From Symbiodinium natans (taxonomy: Eukaryota; Sar; Dinophyceae; Suessiales; Symbiodiniaceae): a stretch of DNA of 64,000 bases. The position numbers and the translations under genes are program-made. Numbering within the stretch: position 1 is the stretch's first letter; each line of letters begins with the position of its first letter. This document shows, one piece after another, positions 1 to 10,102 of the stretch. Location of the stretch: assembly GCA_905221605.1 (NCBI GenBank), contig CAJNDS010002656.1, positions 149,001 through 213,000 on the forward strand. Direction: 5' to 3'. The notes beneath the pieces were generated by a model that had not been told where the DNA came from, ran no database searches, and saw only the letters and a list, made by a program, of their open reading frames with translations.

Positions 1-262
1 CCGCATAAGGGCCCCAACATCTGCAATCAAAAGCAAAGAACCGAAAACAACCCCCAAACCACCAAAACCCCCCAACAAAACCCACAAACAAAACACTAAA
101 CGTATGTCTTTCAGTGCACTAAAAGGCAGCAACAAAATCAAAAAAACAAGACCCGTCAAAACTTGACAAAACCTCCCCAAAAAATAGCCGGACACGAGCC
201 CTATACAATTTCTATTTTCTATGAACCCTCAACCCTAAACCCTAAACCCCAAACCTTAAACC
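1..262. repeat. A/C-rich left flank ending in CCCTAAA repeats
   Basis: A/C-rich sequence without a convincing reading frame, running into about five imperfect CCCTAAA units near 228-272. Nothing else is recognisable. Confidence 0.5.
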
Positions 263-603
263 CTAAACCTTAACACACACCGTTGAAGCGCTCGCGCACA
301 GCGGCAGTGCGGCGAGCACAGTCCTGTCCTGGATGACCAGAAGTCGGCAGAACAATTGCATCAAAGAGGGCTGCGGGTTACGCCCGCAGCCGCCTTCCGT
401 ACAGAGTCCGCGAGGAACATTAACACAAACACCCGACCATATGAGCCGGTGAACACTGTTTCCACCTCGCTGGACAGATGCCAGCGGTGGTATGACAAGA
501 AATTCAAGACTACTTTGTATGTGCAGCCAATCTGACGTGGCCACACTCGAAACTGAAAGGAACAAACTGTAGGGAAAACACAAAGTCTGTGCAACCCTGT
601 GGC

Positions 604-1296
604 TCAAGTTGGCCACTCAGAACTGAAGGAGTAAGAGATCCCAGAGGGGCAAGCTGCGATGTCCATAACATGGCCTTGGGGTTTTGAGCTCGAACTGGTA
701 GAAGAGCAAGACAAACGAGACCACGCAGACATAAAGGACAATTTCGAAGTTTTCAAGTCAGGCATGTGTTTCTCCACGTGCTCACTTCCCGCTAACCTGA
801 AATTGCACTCAAGGACCTGAACGCAGAGGCTACAGAGCAAGAGGGCCACTGCGCCCGGCAGCCAAATCATGTCAGCACCCGTTCGGGCATTATGCTCGTC
901 AGGAACGGCAGCAGGTCCAAACTTGTCATCAAACACGTTGCAGGCATTCGACAACCAGTGTTCTGCAAATGGGTACGATTGCAATACCAGCAGTGTTGCA
1001 AACTGATGATACAACAGAAAATGCCCCTGCACGGCAGCAGTGCAAGAGCCCGCAGCCCACTTCAGAAAGGTCTGACTGGACTGTGGGATTGTCGTTTCAG
1101 GAGTACACCGAGCGCATATGCCAGTCTGCAACGAAGCATCGCGATGTTTTAACGCCTCACAACACAGGACAAGGCCTGTGAAACAATCGGTTTGGATGAG
1201 CGCTGTCCAGCTATTGCTTGTCGTCAAGCCCACGAAAGGCACCTTACCTGACATCATGGCAGTCCCCCGGCGATTAGTAGTAAACAGCTCCACCAC
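604..1296 (-). CDS. Hypothetical 230-codon ORF in a unique ~1 kb segment
   Basis: This is the longest ORF in the first 20 kb. It lies in a non-repetitive segment (about 275-1315) bordered on both sides by CCCTAAA repeats. The product begins MVELFTTNRRG, is Cys- and Ser-rich, and has one hydrophobic stretch near residues 143-166 that could span a membrane. A second minus-strand ORF (263-616, 117 aa) overlaps its end in another frame. The two could be one frameshifted gene or neighbouring exons. No family is recognised. A 230-codon frame is unlikely by chance at this composition, but expression is unsupported. Confidence 0.3.
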   Translation of the reverse strand: MVELFTTNRRGTAMMSGKVPFVGLTTSNSWTALIQTDCFTGLVLCCEALKHRDASLQTGICARCTPETTIPQSSQTFLKWAAGSCTAAVQGHFLLYHQFATLLVLQSYPFAEHWLSNACNVFDDKFGPAAVPDEHNARTGADMIWLPGAVALLLCSLCVQVLECNFRLAGSEHVEKHMPDLKTSKLSFMSAWSRLSCSSTSSSSKPQGHVMDIAACPSGISYSFSSEWPT

Positions 1297-1373
1297 TGGA
1301 AGGGGCTCGGGCCAGAACCTTAAACCCTAAACCTTAAACCCTAAACCCTACGTACCCTCCAAAGCAAAGCCAG

Positions 1374-1452
1374 GCCCGCAGCAACGGACGAGCCGCCGAC
1401 TTCGAAGATGAGACTTTCAGAGGCAACATGCCATGTTGCGAAGAGGGGGAGG
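1374..1452 (+). CDS. Exon-like island, CCCTAAA left / TTTAGGG right
   Basis: Unique island following GCCAG with an open frame reading ARSNGRAADFEDETFRGN. The flanking telomere-like arrays have opposite orientation. No donor is obvious. The minus strand is also open, so the strand is uncertain. Confidence 0.2.
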
Positions 1453-1580
1453 GTTTAGGGCGTGCAGGGTTTAGGGTTTAGGGTTTGGGATTTGGGGTTT
1501 GGGGATTGGGGTTTAGGGGGTAATTAGGGTTTAGGGGTTAGGGTTTAAGGTTTAGGGTTTAGGGTTTAGGGTTTAGGGTA
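1442..1580 (+). repeat. Interstitial TTTAGGG array, degenerate
   Basis: About 17 heptamers, with TTTGGGG and TTTAAGG variants among canonical units. It directly follows the island at 1374-1452. Confidence 0.85.
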
Positions 1581-1781
1581 AAAAGCCCCGATGCAAAGTC
1601 AGGAATTGGGGTGTGGGTTTGAAGGTTTTAGGACTTCAGGGTTTACGACATGAAGGGTACCTTGTTGGGGTTTTGATAAGGGGATCCTACTATTTGGGGG
1701 TCTACATTAGGGGTCCCTTATTATCGCAAACCCCCCCACTTAATTCTGCAAAGCCATCCATCATTTCGTTAGGCTGAGGGC

Positions 1782-1947
1782 TGGGATGTTCCCCCCGTAT
1801 ACCAACAGTCCTTAATCGGGATTATAGCAACCCCTACTATCATCCTTGTTCAGCACTGTTACAGTTCTTAACAGGGATCATAGTACACCCCCCCCCCCCC
1901 CACTATAATCCCTATTAGGGACTGTTAGTATAGGGAGTAACATCCCA
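1782..1947. mobile_element. MITE-like foldback element, family 1 (copy A, expanded)
   Basis: Terminal inverted repeats GGGATGTTCCCCCC... and ...AACATCCC enclose further inverted motifs (CAGTCCTTAAT.GGGATTATAG and its complement) and a C14 tract. Copies occur near 24954, 28150, 46652 and 50918, with a fragment at 63922. The element is 166 bp here against about 95 bp in compact copies and has no coding capacity. Confidence 0.7.
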
Positions 1948-2039
1948 AGCTGCGGGTTTGAGAGCCTTCGGGTTTGGAGCCAGGTTTGGGTTTAATTGTT
2001 CGGTGCTGGCGCAACAAACACAACATGAACTCCCGAAAG

Positions 2040-2200
2040 CCTAAACTCTACACCCTTAAACCCTGAACCCCTAAACCCTGAACCCCCAAAAACCCTTAAA
2101 CCCTGAACCCCTAAACCCTCATACCCTTAACCCCCTAAACCCTGAACCCCTAAACCCTAGTACCCCTAAACCCTAACCCCCAAACCCTAGACCTTGAACC
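2040..2200 (-). repeat. CCCTAAA / CCCTGAA degenerate array
   Basis: Mixed CCCTAAA, CCCTGAA and CCCCTAAA units. It lies upstream of a unique island at 2201-2274, which is then followed by TTTAGGG units. Confidence 0.85.
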
Positions 2201-2274
2201 GCGGCGAATCTCGGAGGCGCCAGTTCCGGAGCTGACTGTCTGCGACTAAAGCCCTGGAGCGCCAGCGTGAAAAG
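2201..2274. other. GC-rich unique island between inverted telomere arrays
   Basis: A 74 bp unique island with CCCTAAA on the left and TTTAGGG on the right. Two minus-strand frames are open across it (one includes LALQGFSRRQSAPELAPPRF), so it could be an exon, but no clear splice sites are seen. Confidence 0.3.
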
Positions 2275-2391
2275 GGTTTAGGGTTTAGGGTTTAGGGTTT
2301 AGGGTTTAGGGTTTAGGGTTTAGGGTTTAGGGTTTAGGGTTTAGGGTTTAGGGTTTAGGGTTTAGGGTTTAGTGTCTATAGGGTCTAGGGT
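2273..2391 (+). repeat. TTTAGGG array, about 16 copies, near perfect
   Basis: Uniform TTTAGGG heptamers. Orientation is opposite to the array at 2646-2805. Confidence 0.95.
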
Positions 2392-2485
2392 TTAGGGTTT
2401 AGGGGTATTAGGGTTTAAGGGTACTAGGGGTTTTGGGGGTATTGGGTTTTTCTTTCGGGGCATTAGGGTTTTAAGGCATACGGCT

Positions 2486-2560
2486 TCGGCCCAGGTCATT
2501 GCCCGACAAAAACAGGAAGCACGCAATCATTTGGCCCACATCCGAGCATGTGGTTTCCCT
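2486..2560 (+). CDS. Exon-like island
   Basis: Unique island reading SAQVIARQKQEARNHLAHIR on the plus strand, charged and helix-like. Flanks are TTTAGGG left and CCCTAAA right, the minority arrangement. The complementary strand is also open. Confidence 0.2.
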
Positions 2561-2645
2561 AAACCCTATAAAGTCCTGCACCCTATAAGCCCTGTAAGCC
2601 CAAAACGCGAAGTCCAAAACCTAAACGCCAACCGTTTCGAGATGA

Positions 2646-2805
2646 CCCTAAACCCTAAACCCTAAACCCTAAACCCTACACCCTACACCCTACACCCTAC
2701 ACCCTAAACCCTAAACCCTAAACCCTAAACCCTAAACCCTAAACCCTAAACCCTAAACCCTAAACCCTAAACCCTAAACCCTAAACCCTATAAACCCTAA
2801 ACCAA
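2646..2805 (-). repeat. CCCTAAA array, about 22 copies, with a CCCTACA sub-block
   Basis: Canonical CCCTAAA units with four consecutive CCCTACA variants near 2675-2702, followed by canonical units again. Confidence 0.95.
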
Positions 2806-2820
2806 GCGCTAGGTTTTCAG

Positions 2821-2914
2821 GATGAGGTCTCGGAGGTGGGTGCGCGGGAGCAACGTTGCGGCCCGCTTAGTGCATGGCGTTTGCCTGACGCATCGAAGGG
2901 CGCCTCCACGTCAT
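2821..2914 (+). CDS. Exon-like island with acceptor TTTTCAG and donor GTGAGG
   Basis: A 94 nt island starts right after GGTTTTCAG and ends before GTGAGG, both good spliceosomal borders. It reads DEVSEVGAREQRCGPLSAW and onward without a stop. It sits between a long CCCTAAA array (left) and TTTAGGG repeats (right). No family is recognised. This is one of the better exon candidates in the left half. Confidence 0.35.
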
Positions 2915-2935
2915 GTGAGGGTTTAGGTTTTATAG

Positions 2936-2992
2936 GGTTTAGGGTTTAGGGTTTAGGGTTTAGGGTTTAGGGTTTAGGGTTTAGGGTTCTTT
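2936..2992 (+). repeat. TTTAGGG array, about 8 copies
   Basis: Perfect heptamers immediately downstream of the exon-like island at 2821-2914. Confidence 0.9.
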
Positions 2993-3189
2993 TTGGGGGT
3001 CGCTGTAAGGGGATTCTATTCTATTTAGGGGTTTTTTGAAGGGTACCCTATAATGGGAAACCCCCGTAGAAGGAGCCTATAAGGAGAACTTCACATCTCA
3101 ATGGTGGCCTCAATCCCACGTCTCTTATCCCGAAGCCTTGGTCCTTAGGGTTTAGGGTTTAGGGTTTAGGGTTTAGGGTTTATGGTTAA

Positions 3190-3590
3190 CTCGCATGCAT
3201 CGTAAGTACACAATCTATGCGTGAAAGTCCGTGCAGCTTCCAGCACACCCCTGGCAACTGACACCGCAATGGGCAGCTGACGCGCGCAGCCACGACGCCC
3301 CGCGCTGCGCTCAGGAGCTAAGCCCTAAGCATCATCAGCCAAACCTACTCAATCAGAAGTTTTCCCGGGGGTTACTTTCGCCAATCTCTATACCCTCTGA
3401 ACTATTCAGGGATACCCCTGAACCAAAAACATGGCTCTGCTCTTCTCACGGTTCCCTCGGCGCATGAGGTTGAGCCCTGAACCATCGTTGGAGGTTCCGA
3501 GTTCATGGGCATGCATACATGGCGTGTGAAGTAGGGCACCTGCTCTAATCGGCTTAGATCTTCATAACTTCATGTTGGGGTACTTAGTTA
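3190..3590. other. Unique ~400 bp segment, no convincing gene
   Basis: Non-repetitive sequence between TTTAGGG repeats (left) and CCCTAAG-type repeats (right). A 78-codon plus-strand frame (3231-3467) starts at GTG and shows no recognisable motif. Confidence 0.3.
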
Positions 3591-4050
3591 GAACCCTAAG
3601 CCCGAAGCCTCAAGCCCGAAGCCTAAGCCCGAAGCGCTACGCGCTAAGCCCTAAGCCCTAAGCCCTATAAGCCCCAACCAATCTATCAACCAGCCAGCCC
3701 GAAGCCCCAAATCCATTTTGCCTGGTAGGCTTCTTAAATCACTAGAACCCAGAGTAGGCCCTTATCCACTTTTTGAAGGGTTTGGGCTCCCTTGTAAATC
3801 CCTTTAAACCCAAAAAAAGGTACCCTTTTCATTCCAAGGTTACTCCTGGGTCTAGAAGAGCTCATGATCCTTGCCGAGTTAAACCCTAAACCCTAAACCC
3901 TAAACCCTAAACTCTAAACCCTAAACCCTAAACCCTAAACCCGTTTTGGGGCCCGCCTGCTCGGAACCTGGCCTGGCCCCCAACTGGCCACCTTGGCCTG
4001 AACCCTTCTGCTGCCCTGTGGTGGTGGCCTGTGACAGCTCACAACAGCGC

Positions 4051-4144
4051 GGGGGGGGGGGGGGCAAAAAAGGAAGTCGAGCACCAATGAAATGGTTGCA
4101 CTGCGTTTGAAAACCCATGCCTTCGCCCCCCCCCCCCCCCCCCC
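4051..4144. repeat. Opposed G14 and C19 homopolymer tracts
   Basis: A G-run (4051-4064) and a C-run (4126-4144) on the same strand, about 60 bp apart, could pair as a hairpin with a 60-nt loop. The reading frames across them have low-complexity Gly/Pro runs and are not credible genes. Confidence 0.6.
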
Positions 4145-4586
4145 ACACCCCTGGGTGTGTCGGGGCGCCATTTCCACATCTTACTGCCGCTGCGCGGCAA
4201 GACGCCCTAAACCCGAAACCCTGAACCCTAAACCCTAAGCCCCAGACCCGAAACCCTAAACCCTAAACCCTGAACCCTGAACCCTAAGCCCCAGACCCGA
4301 AACCCTAAACCCGAAACCCTGAACCCTGAACCCTGAACAGGTTTCGCGTTGGCACCATGTCTGGCAGCCCACGCAAGGCGACAGTGGAGCAGGAGGGTCT
4401 AAGGTTGACTCTCTATAGGCTTGAAGCACCCGAAACCCTAAACTCCAAACCCTAGACCCTAAACCCTAAACCCTAAACCCTAAACCCCAAACCCTGGCCC
4501 TGACTCAAGGTTCCTGGGTCAAAAAAAGCCTTCGGACTCTGGCTGGGTTCAGAGCTTAGGGTTGTACTTAGCTGCTGAATAGGTAC

Positions 4587-4672
4587 TTGGTGGTTCAGGA
4601 TTTAGGGTTTAGGGTTTAGGGTTTAGGGTTTAGGGTTTAGGGTTTAGGGTTTAGGGTTTAGGGTTTAGGGTC
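4587..4672 (+). repeat. TTTAGGG array, about 12 copies
   Basis: Perfect heptamers. A similar array of about 13 copies follows at 4822-4912. Confidence 0.95.
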
Positions 4673-4821
4673 ATAACCTCAAGTATAACGGTACTTATAA
4701 GCCCCATAAGCAGACTTGGAGTTGGGGTTCTATGTAGCCATGAACCTCCAAGTAGGTAAGCTTCAACCTTGCTGGGGAGTTTAAGTCACCTGCCACTGCA
4801 AGGGTTAACCTGATCCTTATC

Positions 4822-4912
4822 GGTTTAGGGTTTAGGGTTTAGGGTTTAGGGTTTAGGGTTTAGGGTTTAGGGTTTAGGGTTTAGGGTTTAGGGTTTAGGG
4901 TTTAGGGTTCAG
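4822..4912 (+). repeat. TTTAGGG array, about 13 copies
   Basis: Perfect heptamers after a ~150 bp AT-richer spacer in which I see no gene. Confidence 0.95.
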
Positions 4913-5236
4913 GAAGGGTTTAGGTCTTTTGGGCTTTGGGGTTTAGGCCTTAGGCCTTCGGATTAAGAACCCTCAGCCCTAAGCCGCCCTAAGCCCTGAC
5001 CCCAAACCCGGGCTGAGGGTTCTTGAGTCGCTTTCGCCCGTGACCCTAAACCCTATGGATCCAAAACCCACCCTAAACCCGAAACAGGGCCTGGGGTTTA
5101 GGGTTTAGGGTTTAGGGTTTACGGTTTAGGGTTTCAACTCTAAGCCCCAAACCCTATTTTGAGCTCAGTGCCGGGAGCATGCGCATCAAAGCTCGTGTCC
5201 ATAGCGGGACATCTTGGCCCCAGGTGAACTCCAGAC

Positions 5237-5449
5237 ATGCGGGACGTGCAGCAAGACCTGCGAGCCTCCGCGAGGAGGAAGGCCGACGCTGCGCCCGTGG
5301 CGCCTCTGAACCGCAAGGTCCTCAACTTGGCGGAGCGGTGCCGGGAACGGGCCCACCACATGTACGTCTCGGGCGAGAGACGGTGCCAAGCGGAAGTACT
5401 CGGAGAATGTGGTCACGGCCCATTGCCGAAAAGTCTCGAGGCCACTTAG
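5237..5449 (+). CDS. Exon-like 70-codon ORF with strong G/C at third positions
   Basis: ATG-led frame ending in TAG. The product is Arg/Ala-rich and helix-like, starting MRDVQQDLRASARRKADAAP and including NLAERCRERAHHMY. Third codon positions are mostly G or C. Other frames are also open because the DNA is GC-rich, and an upstream CCCCAG at 5218-5223 or GTGCAG could serve as acceptor. No domain is recognised. It sits between short TTTAGGG repeats and a CCCTAAA array at 5629. Confidence 0.35.
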   Translation: MRDVQQDLRASARRKADAAPVAPLNRKVLNLAERCRERAHHMYVSGERRCQAEVLGECGHGPLPKSLEAT

Positions 5450-5628
5450 TAAGTCCCCCGATCTTCCCAGTAAGCCCGATCTTGGAAACCCTTACTGAAA
5501 AAATCATGGGCCATGGGCAGTTATCAGTGAGACTATACGTAGGGTAGCTGGAAATACAAATGGTTACAAGAAACAATTGAGGGGGCGGCCCGGCGGGGCC
5601 GGGGGGTACTTCTAGCCCTACTTGTAAT

Positions 5629-5718
5629 CCTAAACCCTAAACCCTAAACCCTAAACCCTAAACCCTAAACCCTAAACCCTAAACCCCCTAAGCCCTAAAC
5701 ACTAAACCCTAAACCCTA
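5629..5718 (-). repeat. CCCTAAA array, about 12 copies
   Basis: Near-perfect heptamers. Confidence 0.95.
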
Positions 5719-5759
5719 GAGCCCAGTCTCCCAGCCTAAAAGCCGCTACATGCCCTAGA

Positions 5760-6000
5760 CCCATATGCTGCTCCCAGGCCCCCCCCCCCCCCCCCCACAT
5801 GGTCCCCCATGGTACCGTTTAGGGGTTTAGGGTTTAGGGTATATAAGGTTCCTTTTTAATATTGGTGAGTGTATGTGCCGGGTGTCCTTTTGGGGATACA
5901 AAAAATATAAGCCCCACTTCATATGCTGCTCCCAGGCCCGAAACCCCCCCCCCCCCCCCACATGGTACCCTATGGCACCGTTTAGGGGTTTAAGGTTTAA
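5760..6000. repeat. Duplicated segment with C-tracts (C18 and C16)
   Basis: The motif CATATGCTGCTCCCAGGCC followed by a C-run, then CACATGG, then ACCGTTTAGGGGTTTA occurs twice, near 5763 and 5921, about 160 bp apart. It is a local tandem duplication. Confidence 0.7.
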
Positions 6001-6111
6001 GGTTTAGGGTTTAGGGTTCAGGGTTCAGGGTTTAGGGTTCAGGGTTTAGGGTTTAGGGTTTAGGGTTGAGGGTTGAGGGTTTAGGGTTTAGGGTTTAGGG
6101 TCCCTTCTCAG

Positions 6112-6174
6112 TTGCTGCGGCTCCCGGCGCGCGCGGATGCTGAGGCGGCGAAGCGCGCCCCAGCTTCGTTCTGA
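6112..6174 (+). CDS. Possible terminal exon
   Basis: Preceded by TCCCTTCTCAG, a good pyrimidine-rich acceptor. The frame reads LLRLPARADAEAAKRAPASF and ends in TGA at 6172-6174. It has TTTAGGG repeats on both sides. The length is too short to be sure. Confidence 0.25.
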   Translation: MLRLPARADAEAAKRAPASF

Positions 6175-6368
6175 TGTTTAGGGTTTAGGGTTTAGGGTTT
6201 AGGGTTTAGGGTTTAGGGTTTAGGGTTTCGGGTTCATGGTTTAGGGTTTCGGGTTTCGGGTTCAGGAAGTTAGGAGTAGGAATTCGGGCTCAGGCTGTTT
6301 AAGTCTAGCTTAGGGCCTCGGGTTAGGGCATCAGGGCTTTCGGGGTCAGAACTACGTAGGGTTTATGG

Positions 6369-6467
6369 AACCCTAAACCCTAAACCCTAAACCCTAAACC
6401 CTAAACCCTAAACCCTAAACCCTAAACCCTAAACCCTAAACCCTAAACCCTAAACCCTAAACCCTAA
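6369..6467 (-). repeat. CCCTAAA array, about 14 copies
   Basis: Perfect heptamers. Confidence 0.95.
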
Positions 6468-6689
6468 AGGCCCAAAACCTAAACCCTAAATTAAGCTTAG
6501 GGTAGCATGGCCGGGGTCCATTTTACATTAAGAGGCGCCGCCTTATAAGGAACCTTATTCTGGAGAAGTGACCATGTAGTCAGTTGAATATTTCCGGTAT
6601 GAAGTACGCTACAGGATCCCGAAACCCTAGGTGTGGCTTTGACTTTTTGAATATCTGACATTCCCAAAAGACCCCGAAACCCTAAACCC

Positions 6690-6832
6690 TAAACGCCCTA
6701 AGCCCTAAGCCCCAAGCCCTAAGCCCTAAGCCCTAAGTCCTAATCCCCACGCCCTGCGCCCTGCGCCCTGCGCCCTGCGCCCTGCGCCCTGCGCCCTGCG
6801 CCCTACGCCCTACGCCCTACGCCCTACACTGA
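6690..6832 (-). repeat. Blocks of CCCTAAG, CCCTGCG and CCCTACG variants
   Basis: Successive homogeneous sub-blocks: CCCTAAG-type, then about 7 CCCTGCG, then about 4 CCCTACG. One array has drifted or been copied in steps. Confidence 0.85.
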
Positions 6833-7159
6833 CCCTAAACTGAACATTGGGTTTTGTATATGGTGCGGGCAAGGATGGCTTTGAGTCTGCTCATGTTCCG
6901 CCTCAGCAGGGTGGCACTGAAATGTGGCATGAAACACTGGGATTCAGGGTCTTCGGATATATCGGATTGATGGCAAACAGTAGGGTTTAGGGTTTAGGGT
7001 TTAGGGTTGAGGGTTTAGGGTTTAGGGTTTAGGGTTTGGGCTAGGGTTTAGGGTTCAGGGTTCAGGGTTTAGGGTTTAGGGTTCAGGGTTCAGGGTTCAG
7101 GGTTTAGGGTTTACGGTTTAGGGTTTAGGGTTTGGGTGTTCAGGCCCGGGGCAGGGTTT

Positions 7160-7215
7160 CAGGCCCCGCGTATGACATGTACATGTAACCCAAGCGCTGG
7201 GCCGCCTTGAGACAA
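7160..7215 (-). CDS. Exon-like island
   Basis: Minus-strand reading LKAAQRLGYMYMSYAGPE, with TCTCAAG as possible acceptor. TTTAGGG repeats lie on both sides. Confidence 0.2.
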
Positions 7216-7295
7216 AGCGCTCTAGGGTTTAGGGTTTAGGGTTTAGGGTTGAGGGTTTAGGGTTTAGGGTTTAGGGTTTAGGGCTGCTTGTTTAG

Positions 7296-7384
7296 AATCC
7301 TCCGCCCAAAACCCCTCAGAAGCATCCAGGTGCTTACTTCGCGCAAGCCTGGCCCTTCCATCCTCTGGTGACCACGCGCCGGGA
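7296..7384 (+). CDS. Exon-like island with donor GTGAAG
   Basis: Starts after TTTAG and ends before GTGAAG. The 89 nt read ESSAQNPSEASRCLLRASLA and onward without a stop. Confidence 0.25.
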
Positions 7385-7489
7385 CGTGAAGGCTCTGTTC
7401 AATTTAGGGTTTATAGGGTTTAGGGTTTAGGGCTTAGGGCTTAGGGTTTAGGGTTTAGGGCTTAGGGTTCAGCATCTCAAAGGTCAAGG

Positions 7490-7890
7490 CTCAATAAGCC
7501 CTTAACCCTAAAGTCCAAGTAGCCCCTAAACACTAAAGCCCCAGGCCTAAACGGCCCTAAGCACTCAAGCCGAGGCCTAGAAGGCCCTAAACACCTAAGC
7601 TCAAGGCCCAGTAGCCCGTAAATCCTAAAGCCAAAGGCCAGTAGGCCTTAAACCCTACAGCCCAAGGCCCAATCGGCCCTGAGCCTTAAAGCCAAAGGCC
7701 CAATCGGCCCTTAAATCCCAAATCCCAAGCCCGGTAGCCTTTAAACGCTAGAGTTCAAGACTCACTAGGCCCCAAACCCTCAAGCCAAAGCCCAGTACCC
7801 CTCATATCCTGAAGCCTTCAACCTTCGAGCCCAACAAAATCCTAAGGCCCAATAGCTCTTAAATCCTAAAGCCCAAGGCCCGGGGCTAGG
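7490..7890. repeat. Degenerate ~50-60 bp repeats around 'CCCAAGGCC..AGTAGCCC'
   Basis: Recurrent phrases such as AAGCCCAAGGCCCAATCGGCC and CCCTAAAC.CTAAAGC make this a diverged tandem region probably derived from CCCTAAA units. No gene is seen. Confidence 0.45.
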
Positions 7891-7966
7891 GTTTAGGGTT
7901 TAGGGTTTAGGGTTTAGGGTTTACGGTTTAGGGTTTAGGGTTTAGGGTTTAGGGTTTAGGGTTTAC
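7885..7966 (+). repeat. TTTAGGG array, about 11 copies
   Basis: Near-perfect heptamers with one TTTACGG. Confidence 0.9.
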
Positions 7967-8161
7967 TCGCAGCCGGTGTTTGTATGTGTGTCTTTGCACC
8001 CTGCACCCTAGCTTCTTCGAGACAGTCCGCAAGACCGCATGCATAAACCCTAAACCCTAAACCCTAAACCCTAAACCCTAAACCCTAGACCCTAGACCCT
8101 AGACCCTAAACCCTAGACCTGAACCAGTCCTAGGCTAGGCTTTTAGGCCTTGGGGGTCCAG

Positions 8162-8221
8162 TCGGACTCGCTCGAGGCCGCGGAACGCTTCCGCGCCCTC
8201 TCCGAGGCAGGGCCTCCACAT
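8162..8221 (+). CDS. Exon-like island
   Basis: Follows GGGGTCCAG and reads SDSLEAAERFRALSEAGPPH before GTTTGA. It is GC-rich with CCCTAAA/CCCTAGA on the left and TTTAGGG on the right. Confidence 0.25.
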
Positions 8222-8582
8222 GTTTGAAGGATTTAGGGTTTAGGGTTTAGGGTTCAGGGTTTAGGGTTTAGGGTCTAGGGTTTAGGTTTTAGTGGCCCTT
8301 ACTGTTGTGAGCCTAAACTTTGAACCCTAGAGTTCAGCAGGGTTTGGGTTCTAAGTCCGAAGCCTTGAGCCCTGAGCCCTAGGCCCTTAAGGACTCAAAA
8401 AGAGATGAGATCTGCAGGAGTAGCCCTAAACCCTAAACCCTAAACCCTACACCCTAAACCCTAAACCCTGAACCCTGAACCCTGAACCCTGAACCCTTTA
8501 CCCTGAACCCTGAACCCGGAACCCTGAACCCTGAACCCTGAACCCTAAACCCTAAACCCTAAACCCTAGACCGCAACCCTAG

Positions 8583-8669
8583 AGGAAACAAAGGCTCGAA
8601 CAATCGGGCGATATTGCTAGGACCCTTGGAGAGACTTGCACCAGCCACCGACTCCTGGCAAGATCCTAA
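8583..8669. other. Exon-like island, strand ambiguous
   Basis: Plus strand: follows CCCTAG and reads 28 codons to TAA (includes SGDIARTLGETC). Minus strand: after TTGCCAG it reads ESVAGASLSKGPSNIARLFE. The minus version looks slightly more protein-like. Flanks are CCCTAAA left and TTTAGGG right. Confidence 0.3.
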
Positions 8670-9158
8670 ACTGCTCTACCCTGAGTTCTGTATCCTGGTT
8701 CAGGGTTTAGGGTTTAGGGTTTAGGGTTTAGGGTTCAGGGTTCAGGGTTCAGGGTTCAGGGTTCAGGGATGAGAGTTCGAAGCTCTTGTGTTCTAAATTT
8801 CATGTGCTCAACCTGACTTGCCCTTCTCTAGGCCCCACACCGTTCAGCGCAAGCCCTAAACCCTACACCCTAAGTATGGAAGCCTGAGCCCTAAACACTA
8901 AACCCTAAACCTAAACCCCTAGACCCGTAAACCCCTAGACCCTCTCAACCCCTCAGCCCCTAAACCCCTAAACCCCTAAACCCTCAACCCTAAACAGCTA
9001 AACCCTAAACCCAGAGGCCTACTGGCAGATTGCAGCCGGCTCATTGCAGGCACGTGGGTTCTTGCTTCTTGCGCCTTGAAGAGCCCAAAACCCAAAACCC
9101 GAAATATGGCCGGCCCACGGGCACGGCGGTTTAGGGTATCGGAACATCCCCTAAACCC

Positions 9159-9257
9159 CAAACCCCAAACCCCAAACCCCAAACCCCAAACCCTAAACCC
9201 TAAACCCTAAACCCTAAACCCTAAACCCTAAACCCTAAACCCTAAACCCTAAACCCT
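9159..9257 (-). repeat. CCCCAAA then CCCTAAA array, about 14 copies
   Basis: Five CCCCAAA-type units grade into canonical CCCTAAA. Confidence 0.9.
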
Positions 9258-9265
9258 CTAAACAG

Positions 9266-9330
9266 CCCGCGGACTGAACCTAGAGGTCAGGGGATGCCAG
9301 ATGGGGCCGGAGCAGTTTGACAGCCGAGAT
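9266..9330 (+). CDS. Exon-like island with donor GTGTAAG
   Basis: 65 nt between AAACAG and GTGTAAG. Reads RGLNLEVRGCQMGPEQFDSR. CCCTAAA arrays lie on both sides. Confidence 0.25.
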
Positions 9331-9343
9331 GTGTAAGACCCTA

Positions 9344-9427
9344 AGCCCTAAACCCTAAACCCTAAACCCTAAACCCTAAACCCTAAACCCTAAACCCTAA
9401 ACCCTAAACCCTAAACCCTAAACCCTA
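9344..9427 (-). repeat. CCCTAAA array, about 11 copies
   Basis: Near-perfect heptamers. Confidence 0.95.
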
Positions 9428-9489
9428 TAATGAACTTAGCCTATATACATCTCAGAAAACCCTGAACCCTATAAACCTTAAGCTCTAAA

Positions 9490-9965
9490 CCCCTAACCCC
9501 GCATCTTGAGGGGGTCATGGTGGGGAGAATCTAGGTGGGATTTTTTTTTGTTTAACGCTTTCCCTTTGGTGTCACTTCAGAAACAGTTGAACTTCAATTG
9601 TTTTTGGGTCTTCCTGGTTTGCAGGAACACACACGTTGAAGCTGTTTGTTTATCCCCAGGTTACTTGACAAGTCAGTCGAAGGTCAGTGAGCTGGAGAAC
9701 GAGCCCCCCGAATCTTAGTATCAAAAGCCCGTATGATAAGGAGCACGTGAATTGGGCTTCTTGTTAGGGGCGTTCTCCTCGTTCATTAGTGCGCTGACTC
9801 ACTTGTTCCATCTCGCTTGCTTCTTCACTGCGTTCGCTCTGCCTTTCACTCTCCATAAAGCCCATTTGAAACTCATTACGGAAGCCCTCTCGGGTTTCAG
9901 AGGATCATATGTATGAGACGTTTCAACGAGTGTTGGTGCCAACCTGCGTAGTGATTGCAAAGGTT
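9490..9965. other. Unique ~470 bp segment without telomere repeats
   Basis: T-rich sequence including TTTTTTTTTGTTTAACG and a TGGTTTGCAG|GAACAC that resembles an acceptor. Its middle resembles a stretch near 20100-20160. A 70-codon plus-strand frame (9506-9718) has no recognisable motif. Confidence 0.3.
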
Positions 9966-9968
9966 GCA

Positions 9969-10065
9969 TCCTATAACCCTATAACCCTATAACCCTATAA
10001 CCCTATAAGCCTATAACCCTAAACCCTAAACCCTAAACCCTAAGCCCTAAACCCTAAACCCTAAG
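9969..10065 (-). repeat. CCCTATAA octamer block followed by CCCTAAA
   Basis: About six CCCTATAA octamers precede canonical heptamers. This is another locally homogeneous variant. Confidence 0.85.
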
Positions 10066-10102
10066 CCCTAAATTGCCCTAAACCCTAAACCACCGTCCTC
10101 AG

